The notes beneath the pieces were generated by a model. The model did not search any database. It worked only from the letters and a program-made list of their open reading frames with translations, and was not told where the DNA came from. From Zoogloea sp041908905 (GTDB lineage Bacteria; Pseudomonadota; Gammaproteobacteria; Burkholderiales; Rhodocyclaceae), in assembly GCF_041908905.1 (NCBI RefSeq), contig NZ_JAYREK010000001.1, positions 62,001-126,000 of the forward strand: DNA of 64,000 nt. The letters are read 5' to 3'. A program made the position numbers and the translations under genes. The first letter of the stretch is position 1, and the number at the start of each line of letters is the position of its first letter. Shown one piece after another: positions 10,007 through 18,314 of the stretch.

Positions 10007-10043
10007 CTTCAACCCCGGGCCCGGAACGGCCCCGCCGCGGCCG

Positions 10044-10541
10044 TCAGCGGAGGTTCGAGATCTCGCGCCGCAGGGCCTCGACGTTGCGCTCGTGGAGCTG
10101 CACCTTGTCGCGCAGGGGCTGGGCGCGCACGGAATTGCGGTCGCCGCCATTGCGCGCGGCCTGCTCGTCCAGTTCGCGCCGGGCCGCGTCGAGCCCCTGC
10201 TGCTCGGTGGTCAGCTCCTGCTCGAGGATACGCCGGCGATCGGTGTCGCGCGCCCGCTGGGTGCCCGAATCGATGCGCGGAAAACCCGCCGCCCCGGCCG
10301 ATGCACCACCTTGGTGCATTGGAGACGGCGCCGCAGCCGGGCGCGGCAGCCCGCTGCCACCGGGCACCGACGACACGGCCTGGTCGCGGGACAGGGTGGT
10401 GCAGCCCTTTCCGGGGGCCCGGCTGTTGGTGTAGGTGACATGACCGGCCTCGTCGACACACTTGAAGATGTCCGCCCTCGCGACAGGGGAGCAGGACAGG
10501 GCGGCCAGCAGCAGCAGAAGTCGTGAATTCATTGTCGGCAC
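10044..10541 (-). CDS. DUF4124-domain exported protein
   Basis: A 165-residue protein with an N-terminal signal peptide (MNSRLLLLLAALSCSPVARA) and then a DUF4124 domain (DIFKCVDEAGHVTYTNSRAPGKGC), the small beta motif typical of this family. A charged coiled-coil-like C-terminal half follows (RRILEQELTTEQQGLDAARRELDEQ). Predicted periplasmic; function unknown. A gene of this kind between glnA and ntrB is common in betaproteobacteria. The start could be the ATG at 10541 or the one at 10532. A perfect NtrC box lies inside its coding sequence. Confidence 0.82.
   Translation of the reverse strand: MPTMNSRLLLLLAALSCSPVARADIFKCVDEAGHVTYTNSRAPGKGCTTLSRDQAVSSVPGGSGLPRPAAAPSPMHQGGASAGAAGFPRIDSGTQRARDTDRRRILEQELTTEQQGLDAARRELDEQAARNGGDRNSVRAQPLRDKVQLHERNVEALRREISNLR
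10302..10318. promoter_or_regulatory. Perfect NtrC-binding box inside the DUF4124 gene
   Basis: TGCACC-ACCTT-GGTGCA is a fully symmetric match to the NtrC dyad consensus. It lies within codons for PMHQGGAS of the exported protein, 300 bases upstream of the candidate sigma54 promoter of ntrB and on the downstream side of glnA. Confidence 0.7.
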
Positions 10542-10611
10542 GGATGATCAGGGGCGCGATTAGTTTAGGGGCTGCAGCCCAGGATGGCCAAGGCCGTTCG
10601 GCACACCGTTC

Positions 10612-10646
10612 GTGAAATAAAAAAGGACGGGCCAAAGCCCGTCCTT
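10612..10646 (-). terminator. Terminator of glnA
   Basis: Minus-strand hairpin AAGGACGGG / CCCGTCCTT with a six-base loop, followed on that strand by TTTTTTATTT. It lies 50 bases downstream of the glnA stop and should separate most glnA transcription from the DUF4124-ntrBC genes. Confidence 0.85.
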
Positions 10647-10695
10647 CCGTAACGCGCGCACCGGCCAGCAGGCTGACCGGCGCCTGATCGGGAGA

Positions 10696-12105
10696 TCAGA
10701 TGGCGTAGTACATCTCGAACTCGACCGGGTGTACCTCGATGCGCAGACGGTTCACTTCTTCCTGCTTCAGGGCGATGAAGGAGTCGATGAAGTCGTTGCT
10801 GAACACACCGCCGCGGGTCAGGAACTCGCGATCCTTGTCGAGGGCCTCGAGGGCCTGCTCGAGGCTGGAGCAGACGGTCGGGATGAGCGCGTCTTCTTCC
10901 GGCGGCAGGTCGTAGAGGTTCTTGTCGGCCGGGTCGCCCGGGTGGATCTTGTTCTGGATGCCGTCGAGGCCGGCCATCATCAGCGCGGCGAAGCACAGGT
11001 AGGGGTTCGCGCCCGGATCCGGGAAGCGGGTCTCGATGCGGCGGGCCTTCTCGCTGTTCACAAACGGGATGCGGATGGAAGCGGAGCGGTTCTTGGCGGA
11101 GTAGGCCAGCTTGACCGGAGCTTCGTAGTGCGGCACCAGACGCTTGTAGGAGTTGGTCAGCGGGTTGGTGATGGCGTTCAGGGCGCGGGCGTGCTTGATG
11201 ATGCCGCCGATGTAGTACAGGGCGGTCTCGGACAGGCCGGCGTAGCCGTTGCCGGCGAACAGGTTCTTGCCGTCCTTCCAGATCGACTGGTGCACGTGCA
11301 TGCCGGAACCGTTGTCGCCGACGATGGGCTTCGGCATGAAGGTCGCGGTCTTGCCGTACTGGTGGGCGACGTTCTGGACGATGTACTTGGTGATCTGGGT
11401 CTGGTCGGCGCGACGCACCAGGGTGTCGAACTTGGTGCCGATCTCGTTCTGGCCGGCGGTCGCCACTTCGTGGTGATGCACTTCAACCGGCACGCCGCAG
11501 GCCTCGAGGGCCAGACACATGGCGGCACGCATGTCGTTGAAGGAATCGACCGGCGGAACCGGGAAGTAGCCACCCTTGACGGCCGGACGGTAGCCGGTGT
11601 TGCCGCCTTCGAACTTCTCGTCGGAGGCCCAGGCGCCTTCTTCGGAGAAGATCTTGTGGTAGGCGCCGGACATGTTCACCTTCCACTCGACGGAGTCGAA
11701 GATGAAGAATTCGGGCTCGGGGCCGAAGAAGGCGGTGTCGCCGATGCCGGAGGACTTCAGGTAGGCCTCGGCGCGGTTGGCGATGGAACGCGGGTCACGG
11801 TCGTAGCCCTTGCCGTCGGCCGGGTCGATCACGTCGCAGGACAGGACCAGGGTGGTCTCGTCGAAGAACGGGTCGATGTAGGCGGTGTTGGGGTCCGGCA
11901 TCAGCAGCATGTCGGAGGCCTGGATACCCTTCCAGCCAGCGATGGAGGAGCCGTCGAAGGCATGACCGCTTTCGAACTTGTCTTCGTCAAACGCCGAGAC
12001 CGGCACGCCGACGTGGTGTTCCTTGCCCTTGGTGTCGGTAAAACGGAAGTCGATGAACTTGACTTCGTTTTCCTGGACGATCTTCATGACGTCTTGCGGG
12101 GTCAT
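10696..12105 (-). CDS. glnA: Type I glutamine synthetase
   Basis: Assimilates ammonium: glutamate + NH3 + ATP to glutamine; a cytoplasmic dodecamer. The 469 aa match the E. coli length. Visible are the beta-Grasp N-domain, DGSSIAGW, the ATP/metal site FFGPEPEFFIFDSV, NGSGMHVHQS, and the adenylylation-site tyrosine in NLYDLPPEE. The ATG at 12105 is preferred over a GTG at 12114 because AGGAG sits eight bases before it, whereas the GTG abuts the Shine-Dalgarno. A sigma54 promoter and two NtrC boxes lie upstream. Confidence 0.98.
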   Translation of the reverse strand: MTPQDVMKIVQENEVKFIDFRFTDTKGKEHHVGVPVSAFDEDKFESGHAFDGSSIAGWKGIQASDMLLMPDPNTAYIDPFFDETTLVLSCDVIDPADGKGYDRDPRSIANRAEAYLKSSGIGDTAFFGPEPEFFIFDSVEWKVNMSGAYHKIFSEEGAWASDEKFEGGNTGYRPAVKGGYFPVPPVDSFNDMRAAMCLALEACGVPVEVHHHEVATAGQNEIGTKFDTLVRRADQTQITKYIVQNVAHQYGKTATFMPKPIVGDNGSGMHVHQSIWKDGKNLFAGNGYAGLSETALYYIGGIIKHARALNAITNPLTNSYKRLVPHYEAPVKLAYSAKNRSASIRIPFVNSEKARRIETRFPDPGANPYLCFAALMMAGLDGIQNKIHPGDPADKNLYDLPPEEDALIPTVCSSLEQALEALDKDREFLTRGGVFSNDFIDSFIALKQEEVNRLRIEVHPVEFEMYYAI

Positions 12106-12188
12106 ATAACTCACTCCTAACGGGTTGAAGCTGCTGCGCAGTGGAAAAAATTTAAAAGCCGATTACAACAAAGCCTGCGCAACCAGCA

Positions 12189-12204
12189 AGCACATACCAT
12201 GCCA
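12189..12204 (-). promoter_or_regulatory. Sigma54 promoter of glnA
   Basis: Minus-strand TGGCATG-GTAT-GTGCT fits the -24/-12 consensus TGGCACG-N4-TTGCA with invariant GG and GC ten bases apart. The predicted start is about 12178, giving a leader of about 72 bases to the glnA ATG. Confidence 0.7.
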
Positions 12205-12268
12205 GCGCGCAAAAGCAAACGATTCATTGTGCCACAAGGCGCTTGCGAGGCGGTCTGGAAAATACTCC

Positions 12269-12313
12269 GCACCAAAACCGTGCAAAACCCCAGATGCCGC
12301 ACCATTACGGTGC
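12269..12313. promoter_or_regulatory. Tandem NtrC enhancer boxes upstream of glnA
   Basis: Two dyads: GCACC-AAAAC-CGTGC (12269-12283) and GCACC-ATTAC-GGTGC (12299-12313), with centres 30 bases apart. They lie about 100 and 130 bases upstream of the predicted glnA start site, the classic enhancer geometry. The distal box contains the TAA stop codon (12305-12307) of the upstream CDF gene. Confidence 0.78.
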
Positions 12314-13480
12314 AACGCGGCACAACAGGGCGATCCGCCCCCAATGGGACGACGACGACGCCCCGGCGGAGATCCGGGCGCTCAAGACCTCGAGCCGGGC
12401 CCGGTCGGCACACCAGTCGAAGGGCAGGAAGACCTCCGCCTCGACCTTGCCCCCCACGTAATGGAACACCGCCGGCGCCACCTGGGGCACGCCGGCGCCG
12501 AGGATGTCGTCGAGCTCGGCCTGCAGCGCGGCACGCCCGGGCAGGCGGTGGTCGGCGACCGCGCTCTCATCCTCCTCGGTGTCCACATGGACCAGCACCT
12601 CCAGCACCTCCGGGTGCCCCTTCCGCACCCGCTGGCGGACGAGCTCGGCGATGCGGTGCCCCTCGGAGACGCTGATCCGCGCGTCGACCCGCACGTGGGC
12701 ATCGACCAGCACCCGGTGGGCCATGCGGCGGGTGCGCAGCTCGTGCACGTCGAGCACCCCGCAGGTGCCGACGATGGTCTCGCGGATGCGCCCCACCTCC
12801 TCGGCATCGACGCCGGTATCGACCAGCTCGCGCAGCGCCTCGTAGGCCAGCATCACGCCCATCCGCAGGATCATGAAGCCCACCAGGGCCGCCGCCAGCG
12901 GCTCGAGGAAGCGATAACCGAGCAGGCTCCCGCCGATACCCACCGCCACCACCAGCGACGAGGCCGCGTCGGCGCGGGCGTGCCAGGCATTGGCCACCAG
13001 CATCGGCGAACGCAGGCGCTGGGCCACGGCGAGCATGTAGCGGAACAGGCCCTCCTTGCCGGCCAGGGTGACGAGCGCCATCCAGAACGCCGCCGGATGC
13101 AGCTCGGGCAGCGCCTCCAGGCTCTGCAGCCGTGCGGCGGCGGTGAGCAGGAAACCGGCCCCGACCCCGGCCAGGATCAGCCCGAGGGCCATCGAGGCCG
13201 CCGTCTCGTAGCGGCCATGGCCGTAGGGGTGCTTCTCGTCGGCCGGGTTGGCGCCGTGGCGGCTGGCGAACATGACCATGAAATCGCCCAGCAGGTCGGA
13301 CAGGGTATGCATGCCGTCGGCCACCAGACTCTGGGCATGGGCGAACAGGCCCACCGCGATCTGGAAGATGGTGAGCACCACGTTGATCGCGATGCTGACC
13401 CAGGTGGCCCGCTGGGCCTGGCGCGCCCGATCGGCGTCGAGGGGGGCCCCGGAAGAGGCGGAGGAAGCTTCGAAAGACAT
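12305..13480 (-). CDS. Cation diffusion facilitator family transporter
   Basis: An inner membrane proton/divalent cation antiporter (Zn, Fe or Mn class not decided). The 391-residue protein has about six membrane spans. Metal-site motifs lie in helix II (ADGMHTLSDLLGDF) and helix V (HARADAASSLVV). The cytoplasmic domain (about 220-310, DVHELRTRRMAHRVLVDAHV) is the usual CDF dimerisation fold. A C-terminal extension of about 80 residues goes beyond the usual length. The ATG at 13480 has GAGGG upstream. An in-frame extension to 13525 lacks a ribosome site. Confidence 0.9.
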   Translation of the reverse strand: MSFEASSASSGAPLDADRARQAQRATWVSIAINVVLTIFQIAVGLFAHAQSLVADGMHTLSDLLGDFMVMFASRHGANPADEKHPYGHGRYETAASMALGLILAGVGAGFLLTAAARLQSLEALPELHPAAFWMALVTLAGKEGLFRYMLAVAQRLRSPMLVANAWHARADAASSLVVAVGIGGSLLGYRFLEPLAAALVGFMILRMGVMLAYEALRELVDTGVDAEEVGRIRETIVGTCGVLDVHELRTRRMAHRVLVDAHVRVDARISVSEGHRIAELVRQRVRKGHPEVLEVLVHVDTEEDESAVADHRLPGRAALQAELDDILGAGVPQVAPAVFHYVGGKVEAEVFLPFDWCADRARLEVLSARISAGASSSSHWGRIALLCRVAP

Positions 13481-13543
13481 GACTTGCGGCCCTCGGGGGC
13501 GGCGGTATACTCGCAGGCCCGCCATTTTAGCCGGATGTCCGCC

Positions 13544-13996
13544 ATGGGAAAATTGAGCGAAACCCTAGCCCTCGCGCAGGAGCGTGCGCGGAGCCTGAAT
13601 CTCCCCTACGCCGGCGCCCTGACGCCCCGCGAAGCCTGGGACGTGCTGCAGCTCGCCCCGGGAGCCCGGCTCGTGGACGTGCGCACCCGCGCCGAATGGG
13701 ACTGGGTCGGCCGCGTGCCCGACGCCGTCGAGATCGAATGGATGCTCTACCCCGGCAACGAACCCAACGCCCACTTCCTGGCCCAGCTCAAGCGCCAGGT
13801 CGATCCCGAGGTGCTGGTGATGTTCCTGTGCCGCAGTGGCGCCCGCTCCAATTCGGCCGCCAACCTGGCCGCCGCGTCCGGCTACACCAACGCCTACAAC
13901 ATCCTGGAAGGCTTCGAGGGCGACAAGGACGCCAACGGGCACCGCAACAAGGTCGGCGGCTGGCGCCATGCCGGCCTGCCGTGGATCCAGGGCTGA
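13544..13996 (+). CDS. Rhodanese-like domain protein
   Basis: A 150-residue single-domain rhodanese. It shows RLVDVRTRAEWDWVGRVPDAVEIEW and the active-site loop FLCRSGARS with the catalytic Cys, so sulfur transfer or redox-sulfur chemistry is likely. The substrate is unknown. It is divergent from the CDF gene and 23 bases upstream of nadA, probably in one operon, which suggests help with the Fe-S enzyme NadA (inference). An ATG nine bases upstream (13535) is an alternative start; neither has a strong Shine-Dalgarno. Confidence 0.87.
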   Translation: MGKLSETLALAQERARSLNLPYAGALTPREAWDVLQLAPGARLVDVRTRAEWDWVGRVPDAVEIEWMLYPGNEPNAHFLAQLKRQVDPEVLVMFLCRSGARSNSAANLAAASGYTNAYNILEGFEGDKDANGHRNKVGGWRHAGLPWIQG

Positions 13997-14019
13997 CAAC
14001 AACAGGACACCCCCCAGCG

Positions 14020-15120
14020 ATGCAAGCCGTACCCATCAGTTTCGACCGCTTCAACACCCTCTCCGACGGCGACGCCCACGAGCGCATCCGCGCCGCCCGC
14101 GCCCGCCTCGGCGACAAGGCCGTGCTGCTGTGCCACCACTACCAGCGCGCCGACGTGTACCAGTACGCCGATCTCACCGGCGACTCCCTGAAGCTGTCCC
14201 GCCTCGCCGCCGAGACCGACGCCGAATACATCGTGTTCTGCGGCGTGCATTTCATGGCCGAAGTGGCGGACATCATGTCCAAGCCCCACCAGCAGGCCAT
14301 CCTGCCCGACCTCGCCGCCGGCTGCTCCATGGCGGACATGGCCAACCTCGCCAAGGTCGAGCGCTGCTGGCGCGAGCTCACCGAAGTGCTCGAAACCCCC
14401 GACGCGCTGATCACGCCGGTCACCTACATCAACTCCGCCGCTGATCTCAAGGCCTTCTGCGGCGAGCACGGCGGCATCGTGTGCACCTCCACCAACGCCC
14501 CCACCATCCTCGACTGGGCCTTCGCCCAGCGCGAGAAGGTGCTGTTCTTCCCCGACCAGCACCTGGGCCGCTGGACCGGCTTCAACAAGGGCATTCCGCT
14601 CGACGAGATGGTGGTATGGGACCCGGACCTCGAATACGGCGGCCTCACCCCCGAGCAAATCAAAAAGGCCAAGATCCTGCTGTGGAAGGGCCACTGCTCG
14701 GTGCACCAGATGTTCCAGCCGGCGCACATCATCAAGTTCCGCAACCAGTACCCCGACGGCTTCGTGATCTCCCACCCCGAGAGCGCCCTCGAGGTGTGCC
14801 GCCAGTCCGACTACGTGGGCTCCACCGAGTACATCATCAACATCATCAAGAAGGCCGCCCCCAACACCCGCTGGCTGGTGGGCACCGAGCTCAACCTGGT
14901 GAACCGCCTCGCCGAAGAGGTGAAGCACGAAGGCAAGATCGTCCAGTTCATGGCCCCCACCGTGTGCATGTGCTCGACGATGCAGCGCATCGACCCGCAA
15001 CACCTCGCCTGGACCCTCGAAAACCTCGCCGACGGCAAGGTCGTCAACCGCATCAGCGTGCCCGAACACGAAGCCGCGCTGGCCAAGGTGGCGCTGGAGC
15101 GGATGCTGGCGGTGTCGTGA
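14020..15120 (+). CDS. nadA: Quinolinate synthase A
   Basis: Condenses iminoaspartate with dihydroxyacetone phosphate to quinolinate in de novo NAD synthesis; oxygen-sensitive [4Fe-4S] enzyme. The 366 aa show the three cluster cysteine regions FCGVHFMAE, GHCSVHQMF and VCMCSTMQRI, plus substrate motifs LCHHYQRADVYQ and SHPES. Start is the ATG at 14020. It is the last gene before the low-GC island; the following DNA changes abruptly in composition. Confidence 0.96.
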   Translation: MQAVPISFDRFNTLSDGDAHERIRAARARLGDKAVLLCHHYQRADVYQYADLTGDSLKLSRLAAETDAEYIVFCGVHFMAEVADIMSKPHQQAILPDLAAGCSMADMANLAKVERCWRELTEVLETPDALITPVTYINSAADLKAFCGEHGGIVCTSTNAPTILDWAFAQREKVLFFPDQHLGRWTGFNKGIPLDEMVVWDPDLEYGGLTPEQIKKAKILLWKGHCSVHQMFQPAHIIKFRNQYPDGFVISHPESALEVCRQSDYVGSTEYIINIIKKAAPNTRWLVGTELNLVNRLAEEVKHEGKIVQFMAPTVCMCSTMQRIDPQHLAWTLENLADGKVVNRISVPEHEAALAKVALERMLAVS

Positions 15121-15136
15121 GCGGCATCGACTCCAA

Positions 15137-15517
15137 TTACGATCGGTCGGAAGCTTGCGAGTGCCTGCGATGCGCAGCACCTTGAGCTGAATTGCCCCCA
15201 TCCACGAGCAGGCGAAGGCCGACGCTGAGTCCAACCATCGGACTATCGCCGGCCAAACCGAGCTTTATCGCCGAGACACTGGCCTCGATGGCGAAGGCCA
15301 GTGAAGATGCGACAGCATTCGTGCCGCGGAGCCAAGCGGAGTGAGCGAGCACCGAATCGTCCAGATCCAACGACGTGCTCGCCAAGACAAAAAACCTACG
15401 ACAATCCACGAAACCGATGACACGGTGAGCTTGTTCAAGCGCACTATCAGATAAAAGTGCGTTATGCGCTCTATGAGTCTTCCAGCACAACGTGCTGGTC
15501 AGGCACGAAAACGTCAA
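15137..15517 (-). CDS. Doubtful hypothetical ORF at the island edge (possible gene remnant)
   Basis: An open frame of 126 codons between the GTPase stop and nadA, overlapping the GTPase 3' end by 47 bases. The middle (LASTSLDLDDSVLAHSAW, then GTNAVASSLAFAIEASVSAIK) reads like real protein. The first 15 residues are an out-of-frame copy of the GTPase tail and there is no Shine-Dalgarno, so it may be the degraded 3' part of an older gene. No family recognised. If it is not coding, 15121-15470 is simply a gene-free island border. Confidence 0.25.
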   Translation of the reverse strand: MTFSCLTSTLCWKTHRAHNALLSDSALEQAHRVIGFVDCRRFFVLASTSLDLDDSVLAHSAWLRGTNAVASSLAFAIEASVSAIKLGLAGDSPMVGLSVGLRLLVDGGNSAQGAAHRRHSQASDRS

Positions 15518-18314
15518 CCTCGGTTTGGCGAACTCGGCGACTCGCAGGGCGGTGAGCAGCCAGACCGGTTGCCGGCTTGTAGATGTCTAAACCTCGCCCG
15601 AGTTTGAAAAGTACCCCGTGGTCGAACATGACGTAGCGGTCGTGAAGACCGGTTTTCCGTTCAACCGTGAGCATTACGCCGAAACTCTTGAAAATGTCGG
15701 TCGCACTATTGTCGAACGCACGTTCCTGATATCCCGCAGACTCCGGCGGCGCGAAGGCAGTAAGAACGCTGATTTCCTTGGGCCTGGCGACCTCGGCAAT
15801 CAGAAGCAGAAGTTCATTGAGATTTCGAAGCTGGTGATGAGCTGCGAGATAGGGGTCGATGATGACGACCTTGGTACATCCCTTCAGCAGAGCTGCCTCA
15901 AAAATGCGCTCGAAGGGCCAGCCGGTTTCACCATCACGCAGGCGGTGGCGCCGAACAACTTGGGTCGCGGATTGCTGCAGTTCAACAAACCAAGAACTCG
16001 AATCGAGTTCTTCAGGCAATTCGATCCGTCGGACCTGCGTGGTTTGCGTAGGCTGACTTTGTGGTTGTGACGCATCAGAGACTGCGCTGAACTCAGCGTC
16101 CTGGGTGGCTTCAAACAGCGTGTCGCAAGCCAGCAGCACCGGCTTCAGCTCGTCGTCTATACTATGCGTTAGCGATTCTGCAGCATCCTTCTGCCCCACA
16201 ACGACCGCCGCTGCGGCTGCCCGAATGTTGTCGGCCGCTTGTTCAAGCAGGATATGAACTTCGTTCAATGCATCGCGTGGGGCGTCCGCGGCCTCATTCA
16301 TCAAGAAATCTCCAAAGGCCTTACACCGGGCACGTAGGTGATTGGCCAGTGCTTCTTGAAGCAATGTCTTTACATCCCGATAGAACGCACGGATTTCTTG
16401 CGACTGAGCGACCGTGGTACCTTGGCCAAAGATACTGCTGACACGCTCGCGACGTTCGCTGATTTTTTCGGACACCTCATCGGTCACGAAGTTGTCTAAT
16501 AGCGACATAACCTGCAATTCTTCGTTAGCGATAAGCTCGGCAGCACGCTCAATCGAACGCCTCAGCGAATCCTTGAGCTTGGCGGTGACATCGAAAGGCA
16601 TGGCAGCGCCGAGTTCGAGCTCTGCCGAAATAGATGCACCGTCTGCAGAGAGGCGATTCAGGAAGACCTCGAAGTCCCTGGTGAATATAGCGAACGACTC
16701 GGTCTGATCTGCCAAGAGTTCCTGAACTTTGGGAAAAATGCGGTTTGCTACGCGCTTTTGCAGCCCACTCATGTAACCCCAGTAGCCCGAACGACGAGTG
16801 CGCCAGTGCCGGCCCACATCGTCCAGCTCGAAGCTGCCAAGCTGCTGCTCAGCCAGCAAACCGATGTTCTCGATGAACAGTTCCTGCTGCTTCGCCTTGT
16901 ATCCCAAGCGGTCACGGAGCAGTTCTACCTGCTGCTCAACAGCCCCCTTAAACCTGTCGCAGCCTTCCCCAAATTGAACACGAAAGGTATTGAGCTTTTT
17001 CTCAGCTACCTCCTTGTCCTTGATACCCCGAATGGCAAGTAGCTTTTTGTGCAGAACTTCCTGAAGGTCGAGCAATACCCCCTTTGCGCTCACACTGATG
17101 CTTTGGGCCGCCAGCGCCAGACGCGATTCCGTCGACAGCAGATGCAATAACTGGTGCTTCAGACGCTCGACGCCACCGGGGTCATCATCATCTATTGCAC
17201 ATTGCACCTGACGTCCCGCCTTCCAATCACGGTGCATCTGGGCTGATGTAAATGCTAGGCCCACCTCACCCAACTGCTCTCGATAGCGGCGCATAGCCGG
17301 TGAATCGTCGGTGCTGAGGTCGTTAAGAGTTGCCGCAATCTCGGTGGTAATCCGGGCCCGCTCCTTCTCGATTCGCAGGGAAATCGAATCGGGATCCTCA
17401 TCTTCGTCGAGGCAAGCCTTCACGTACTGGTCGTAGGTGTGGTCGACCTGCGTAATGACCACGATGAGTTGCTTGACAGTGCCTTTGCGCAGCAGGGTCA
17501 GCAAAAAGTCCTTCTCGGACTGACCATAGGCAGCCCCGGATTTAGTCAGAAATAGAACCGCGTCGACGTCTTCGACTGCCTTTTCGGTGAGGGAAACACG
17601 GAACCGCTCGGTGTCATCTAGTCCCGGGGTATCGATGAGCAGCACGCCTTGGTCGAGGATTTCCGCGGGTGAGGTGATTTCGATTCTCTCGACCAAGCAG
17701 TGGTGCGGCCTTGAACCAGAGGTGAACTCCTTCAGTCGCTTCCGAAACTCGGACTCTGCCTTCTTTCCCCCCTCTGCAGCCATCTCGACCGTAAGACTGA
17801 ACCCACCCGGCTTGACGAATTGGGCTTCCAGGAGTTTGAGGTCGAACGGCTCAGCAGCCTGGCTATCAGCAGTCTTGCGAGGTTTGGCAAAGTTCTTCCA
17901 CATCTTCACCCGGTGCGCATCGATATGCTTGGGGTCGTCGTCATAGAGCTTCTGTAGTCCAACCCAGGACTCCTTGGGCACGAAGTTAACGGTGGCCTTG
18001 ACCCGCTCCCCATGCTTGAAGGTTGTGATTGCCGCCGTTTCAGGGCTGGTGTCCTCGCCTGCCAAACGCGCACCGAGCAACTCATTCACGAATGACGACT
18101 TGCCAGCTTTGAACCGCCCAACAACCGCAACCCTGTAGTCCTCAGGGAGGTCCTGTGTCTTCAGAATTTCGCCGAGCGCCTCGGACGCTCGCTGGCACTC
18201 CTTGCCAATCTGAGCCAGCGGCTCGCCGGAACGTCGCACCAATGCATCTCGGACCTGACCAAGATGCATCGTGAGCGTTTGAATATCGGAACGTAATCTC
18301 TTCGGCGACTTCAT
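15471..18314 (-). CDS. Dynamin-like GTPase fused to a MITD1-type (MIT_C, phospholipase D-like) domain
   Basis: A 947-residue protein. GTPase motifs: G1 GRFKAGKSS at 67-74; G2 Thr region EDTSPETAAITTF at about 87-99; G3 DTPGLDD at 228-234; G4 TQVD at 288-291. A long helical stalk follows (about 350-740). The C-terminus (about 775-947) matches the human MITD1 C-terminal domain: DPYL...HHQLRN, FGVMLTV, LHDRYVMFDHG, KLGRGLDIYKP, RQTEVDVF. That fold binds phospholipids in eukaryotes, so membrane remodelling or a defence role is inferred. The second ATG (18314) is preferred because AAGGA sits six bases before it. Codon use is AT-richer than the neighbours. Confidence 0.85.
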   Translation of the reverse strand: MKSPKRLRSDIQTLTMHLGQVRDALVRRSGEPLAQIGKECQRASEALGEILKTQDLPEDYRVAVVGRFKAGKSSFVNELLGARLAGEDTSPETAAITTFKHGERVKATVNFVPKESWVGLQKLYDDDPKHIDAHRVKMWKNFAKPRKTADSQAAEPFDLKLLEAQFVKPGGFSLTVEMAAEGGKKAESEFRKRLKEFTSGSRPHHCLVERIEITSPAEILDQGVLLIDTPGLDDTERFRVSLTEKAVEDVDAVLFLTKSGAAYGQSEKDFLLTLLRKGTVKQLIVVITQVDHTYDQYVKACLDEDEDPDSISLRIEKERARITTEIAATLNDLSTDDSPAMRRYREQLGEVGLAFTSAQMHRDWKAGRQVQCAIDDDDPGGVERLKHQLLHLLSTESRLALAAQSISVSAKGVLLDLQEVLHKKLLAIRGIKDKEVAEKKLNTFRVQFGEGCDRFKGAVEQQVELLRDRLGYKAKQQELFIENIGLLAEQQLGSFELDDVGRHWRTRRSGYWGYMSGLQKRVANRIFPKVQELLADQTESFAIFTRDFEVFLNRLSADGASISAELELGAAMPFDVTAKLKDSLRRSIERAAELIANEELQVMSLLDNFVTDEVSEKISERRERVSSIFGQGTTVAQSQEIRAFYRDVKTLLQEALANHLRARCKAFGDFLMNEAADAPRDALNEVHILLEQAADNIRAAAAAVVVGQKDAAESLTHSIDDELKPVLLACDTLFEATQDAEFSAVSDASQPQSQPTQTTQVRRIELPEELDSSSWFVELQQSATQVVRRHRLRDGETGWPFERIFEAALLKGCTKVVIIDPYLAAHHQLRNLNELLLLIAEVARPKEISVLTAFAPPESAGYQERAFDNSATDIFKSFGVMLTVERKTGLHDRYVMFDHGVLFKLGRGLDIYKPATGLAAHRPASRRVRQTEVDVFVPDQHVVLEDS

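Noticed and set aside
12223..12240. TGGCAC on the minus strand as the -24 element of glnA
   Set aside because: The matching -12 GC is not at the right distance; the TGGCATG-GTAT-GTGCT match at 12189-12204 fits properly.
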